Origin: SAT2750 sp964476375 | Lineage (GTDB): Bacteria > Planctomycetota > Planctomycetia > Pirellulales > Pirellulaceae | Reading direction: 5' to 3' | DNA length: 16,990 bases | Assembly: GCA_964476375.1 (NCBI GenBank) | Contig: CAYYZW010000312.1 | Span: forward strand, 1-16,990 | Part shown: positions 14,429 to 16,990 of the stretch, piece after piece | Numbering within the stretch: the stretch's first letter is position 1 | Layout: each line of letters starts with the position of its first letter | The notes under the pieces: model-generated | Databases searched by the model: none | What the model was told of the DNA's origin: nothing | Seen by the model: only the letters and a program-made list of their open reading frames with translations | Translations under genes and position numbers: made by a program

Positions 14429-15661
14429 GGGTTTGCGGTCCAGTGCCGAGAGACGATGGAAAGTCCGCAGGTAGAGGCGGTCATGGGCAACCGCCGGGGT
14501 ACTGTGGCAGGCATCCCCCAGGGCGCAACGACCAAGAACCTTGAATTCGGTTGCGGCTCGCAATGCCGTGACGTTCCCTGCCGTATCGATATTGTAAATG
14601 GCGTCCCCGATGCAAATCGGTGAGCAATAGAAGGTTCCGCCTATCCGCTTTTGCCAGTGGACTTTTCCGCTCTGGGCATCGGCTGCCGTGGCAATGCCAT
14701 TGTCGGACCAGAGGACCAGCAGGTCCTTGGTGACCAGTGGTGTCGTGCAGAGCGGAGCACCCCGCGCGATGCGGTAAACCTGGGTGGCTCGGTTCCCCTC
14801 TCCTGGCCGGGGCGGGCGCACGGCGATCACCTCGTTTCCATGGCCGAGCCAGCCACTGGTGGCAAGCACGAGCTGGCCTGCGATCACGGGGGAGGCGATC
14901 GAGGATTCGATATGAGACCGGTCAAACACATCGGCCTGCCAGAGCAATTTTCCAGTGCCAGGGTCATGGGCGGTAATGCCGTGGTTGTAGTTGGTGAAGA
15001 TCAGTTCCGTGCGGCCACCATTGTCGAGCAGGCACGGTGTGGAGTAGGTGACTCGCGAATCACGATCGATCTTCCATCGTATCGCCCCGTCCTTCTTGTC
15101 CAGGGCAAACAGGGCACTCGCTCCCTCGTGCTCGTTGGGGATAATCACCAGGTCTCCATGGAGCACCAGGGAGACGCCGAATCCATGGCCCGATTTGAAT
15201 GCGCCCAGGTCCGCTTTCCATCGCGATTCACCATCGTGTCCCAGGGCCATGATGGTCACCCCCGTGGGAGTTCCCCAGCCCAGGTAGATGCCATCCTTGT
15301 CGACCGCGGGAGTTGTCGAGGCAAAACTATTGAGCTTGTGCTTGCCGTGTGCTTGATCACGAAACGACCGCTGCCAGAGCGTTGTTCCCTTGTTCGCATC
15401 GACAGCCAGGATCAACCGGTTCCCTGTTGTTTCATCCCCGCTGGTGACATAAAGCTGCTTTTCCCATGCCACGGGGGAAGAATGGCCGACGCCGGGGAGT
15501 TGTCGTGACCAGCGGTAGTCCTTCACGGTCCACTGGTAGGGGATTCCCTGGGTGGATGAAACCCCGGCGCCGTTTTTTCCCCGGAACCGGGGCCAGGTCT
15601 CGGCGGCCGGGAGCCCGGCAGCAAGGATAAGAAGAGGGAATAGGCAGAGCAGGCGAAGCAT
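14426..15661 (-). CDS. Exported PQQ-binding-like beta-propeller protein
   Basis: A 411-residue protein with a Sec signal peptide (MLRLLCLFPLLILAAGLPAA, cleavage about A20) followed by WPRFRGKNGAGVS at 23-35, the opening motif of planctomycete PQQ-like propellers (commonly WPxxRGxxxxGxS). Repeated blade signatures of the form D-x-x-x-G-x-x-x-W occur with Trp at 96, 148, 196, 241 and 336, for example ALDKKDGAIRWK and AQSGKVHWQK. These propellers resemble quinoprotein dehydrogenases or BamB, but no PQQ-dependent activity can be claimed from the sequence; binding or scaffolding outside the cytoplasm is as likely. ATG 15661 is chosen because AAAGGA lies seven bases upstream and the signal peptide starts there; the frame is open to 15745 without a ribosome site. 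It is divergent from a longer propeller paralogue. Confidence 0.92.
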   Translation of the reverse strand: MLRLLCLFPLLILAAGLPAAETWPRFRGKNGAGVSSTQGIPYQWTVKDYRWSRQLPGVGHSSPVAWEKQLYVTSGDETTGNRLILAVDANKGTTLWQRSFRDQAHGKHKLNSFASTTPAVDKDGIYLGWGTPTGVTIMALGHDGESRWKADLGAFKSGHGFGVSLVLHGDLVIIPNEHEGASALFALDKKDGAIRWKIDRDSRVTYSTPCLLDNGGRTELIFTNYNHGITAHDPGTGKLLWQADVFDRSHIESSIASPVIAGQLVLATSGWLGHGNEVIAVRPPRPGEGNRATQVYRIARGAPLCTTPLVTKDLLVLWSDNGIATAADAQSGKVHWQKRIGGTFYCSPICIGDAIYNIDTAGNVTALRAATEFKVLGRCALGDACHSTPAVAHDRLYLRTFHRLSALDRKP

Positions 15662-15749
15662 TCTGATATCCTTTGGAGGCTGGGGATGGAATGGCCACGC
15701 TGGCCCTCGAACCACCATCGTAATGGAAAGAGACAAAAGTCCCAAAACA

Positions 15750-15781
15750 GGTTGGTATATTTCAGTACAATATCACCAGCC
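15750..15781. promoter_or_regulatory. Imperfect inverted repeat in the divergent propeller intergenic region
   Basis: Arms GGTTGGTATATT (15750-15761) and AATATCACCAGCC (15769-15781) are complementary apart from one inserted C and one G-T pair, with a seven-base loop. A -10-like TACAAT (15766-15771) for the forward gene lies in the loop and right arm, but it has no convincing -35. A perfect TTGACA on the reverse strand (15801-15796) has no -10 at normal spacing. The 156-bp region (15662-15817) must drive both divergent propeller genes, so this dyad is an operator candidate. Confidence 0.35.
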
Positions 15782-15817
15782 AACAAGAAGATCCCTGTCA
15801 AGCGAGGAAATCAAGAG

Positions 15818-16990
15818 ATGATGAGTCATCGAACAATAAGTGGTGTCGTACTCCTGCTGGCCTGCCTGGTTAGTTCGGTCGTGGTGGCCCGGACCTGGAT
15901 TGACACAACCGGCACCTTCAAGGTGGAAGCAGATTTGCTGGGCCTGGAGGATGGCCTGGTGCGGCTGAAGAAAGAGGATGGTACGGTTCTTTCCGTACCC
16001 CTTGCCAGGCTCAGTAGCACCGACAGGAAGTTCGCCCTGCAGGCTGAGCAGACAACGACCGTTGCCGTGGCGGCACCGAAGCGAGTCTCGCGAGACTGGC
16101 CGCAGTGGCGCGGGCCGGCCAGGGATGGTGTTTCCCCGGTCACCGGGCTGAACAACGACTGGTCCACATCGTCGCCTCGCCTACTCTGGTCGGTCAAGGG
16201 GATGGGTAATGGGTATGCCAGCGTGGCCATTTCGAATGGTCGGATCTACACGCTTGGCAAACATGATGGCCAGGAACACCTTTCCGCTTTTCTCCAGGAG
16301 GATGGGTCCCACGTCTGGTCCACCCCCGTGGGGTCGGGCGATCATTCCAACGGCACGCCGACCGTGGATGGGAACCTTGTTTACGCCGTGGGGCTGAAGG
16401 GAGACCTGGTCTGCGTGGATGCGGAGGCGGGCAAGCTGGTCTGGAAAAAGAACTATGGCAAGGACTTTGGCGGCCGCATGATGTCGGGATGGGGATTCAG
16501 TGAATCACCGCTGGTCGATGGGGATCGTTTGATCTGCACGCCCGGTTCCAACCAGGCGATGATGGCAGCACTGGACAAGAAGACGGGCACGGTCGTCTGG
16601 AAATCACCTTTCCACAAGGGGGGCGGGCGCGGCAATGACGGAGCCGGTTACTCGTCGATCGTCATCAGCCAGGTTGGAGCGATCAAGCAATACGTTCAGC
16701 TGGTCGGCCGGGGAGTGATCGGGGTCGCTGCCAAGGATGGGTCCTTTCTCTGGGGCTATGATCGGATTGCCAACGGGACGGCGAATGTTCCCACACCGGT
16801 TATCAGCGGGGACCTGGTTTTTTGTTCATCCGGATATGGGGACGGCGGAAGCGCGCTGTTACGGATGAAGGTCCAGGGGGAGAAGCTGGGAACCGAGGAG
16901 GTCTATTACCGGTCGGCCAGTGAACTTCAGAATCACCATGGCGGCATGGTCCAGGTCGGCGATTACATCTACTTTGGTCACGGACACAAT
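15818..16990 (+). CDS. Exported SHD1 domain plus PQQ-like beta-propeller protein, 3' end outside window
   Basis: The frame is open from ATG 15818 to the window end (391 codons), so the protein is truncated only by the window. An N-terminal signal peptide covers about residues 1-24 (hydrophobic 8-24, cleavage near VVVA|R); a lipobox reading LLAC at 13-16 is possible but poor. Residues 25-75 look like an SHD1 (SLA1 homology 1) domain: RTWIDTTGTFKVEADL, then VRLKKEDGTVLSVPLARLSSTDRKF (two adjoining strands). A short linker leads to WPQWRGPARDGVS at 94-106 and propeller blades with DGSHVWS, EAGKLVWKK, KTGTVVWKS and KDGSFLWGY. AGGA at 15805-15808 precedes the start by nine bases; a second ATG follows immediately. 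It is divergent from, and paralogous to, the propeller gene that lacks SHD1. Confidence 0.9.
   Translation, partial: MMSHRTISGVVLLLACLVSSVVVARTWIDTTGTFKVEADLLGLEDGLVRLKKEDGTVLSVPLARLSSTDRKFALQAEQTTTVAVAAPKRVSRDWPQWRGPARDGVSPVTGLNNDWSTSSPRLLWSVKGMGNGYASVAISNGRIYTLGKHDGQEHLSAFLQEDGSHVWSTPVGSGDHSNGTPTVDGNLVYAVGLKGDLVCVDAEAGKLVWKKNYGKDFGGRMMSGWGFSESPLVDGDRLICTPGSNQAMMAALDKKTGTVVWKSPFHKGGGRGNDGAGYSSIVISQVGAIKQYVQLVGRGVIGVAAKDGSFLWGYDRIANGTANVPTPVISGDLVFCSSGYGDGGSALLRMKVQGEKLGTEEVYYRSASELQNHHGGMVQVGDYIYFGHGHN

Noticed and set aside
15662..15745. Upstream extension of the reverse-strand propeller to 15745
   Set aside because: AAAGGA and a clean signal peptide support ATG 15661; the extra 28 residues would precede the signal peptide.
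15826..16230. Reverse 134-codon frame at the right end
   Set aside because: It lies antisense to the SHD1-propeller gene, which has a ribosome site, signal peptide and continuous domain signatures to the window end.

Overview
The window looks like chromosomal DNA from a GC-rich planctomycete, probably class Planctomycetia. The evidence is the gene families present: a DUF1559 pseudopilin-like protein with the H-X9-DG signature, a Tat-exported DUF1501 protein, an SHD1 domain fused to a PQQ-like beta-propeller, a second exported PQQ-like propeller, and a very large bacterial alpha-2-macroglobulin (A2M). I found no tRNA, rRNA, CRISPR array, insertion sequence or prophage gene, and no obvious shift in composition that would suggest recent transfer.

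Layout. (1) Positions 1-357 hold a short forward gene with a SecDF P1-head-like domain; its start is unclear and a run of nine G may mark a frameshift. (2) Positions 354-3567 are a reverse-strand set, read from high to low coordinate: a five-helix membrane protein, a C45/acyltransferase-like Ntn-hydrolase, an SRPBCC ligand-binding protein (start and stop overlap as ATGA) and an SDR oxidoreductase. A promoter candidate and a dyad lie in front of it. (3) Positions 3787-4903 are a self-contained unit: promoter candidate, DUF1559 gene and a strong intrinsic terminator. (4) Positions 5047-12481 hold the 1985-residue A2M and then the DUF1501 gene, 106 bp apart with no visible terminator between them. 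(5) Positions 12478-14425 carry two divergently transcribed metal-dependent amidohydrolases, one exported and one cytoplasmic. (6) Positions 14426-16990 carry two divergently transcribed exported PQQ-like propellers; the second also has an SHD1 domain and runs off the window.

Most of the products after position 3787 are predicted to act outside the cytoplasm (pseudopilin-like, Sec- or Tat-exported). The reverse-strand set at 354-3567 instead looks like small-molecule metabolism: an acyl transfer or amide hydrolysis enzyme, a hydrophobic-ligand binder and a redox enzyme behind a membrane protein. Its substrate cannot be read from sequence.

A structural feature of the whole window is that all three convergent gene pairs meet with no spacer. 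Two share a palindromic CTAG in which each strand's TAG stop overlaps the other, and the third has two TGA stops abutting as TGATCA. The coding sequence is also depleted in TTA, CTA and TCA codons over long stretches, which produces long spurious antisense frames.
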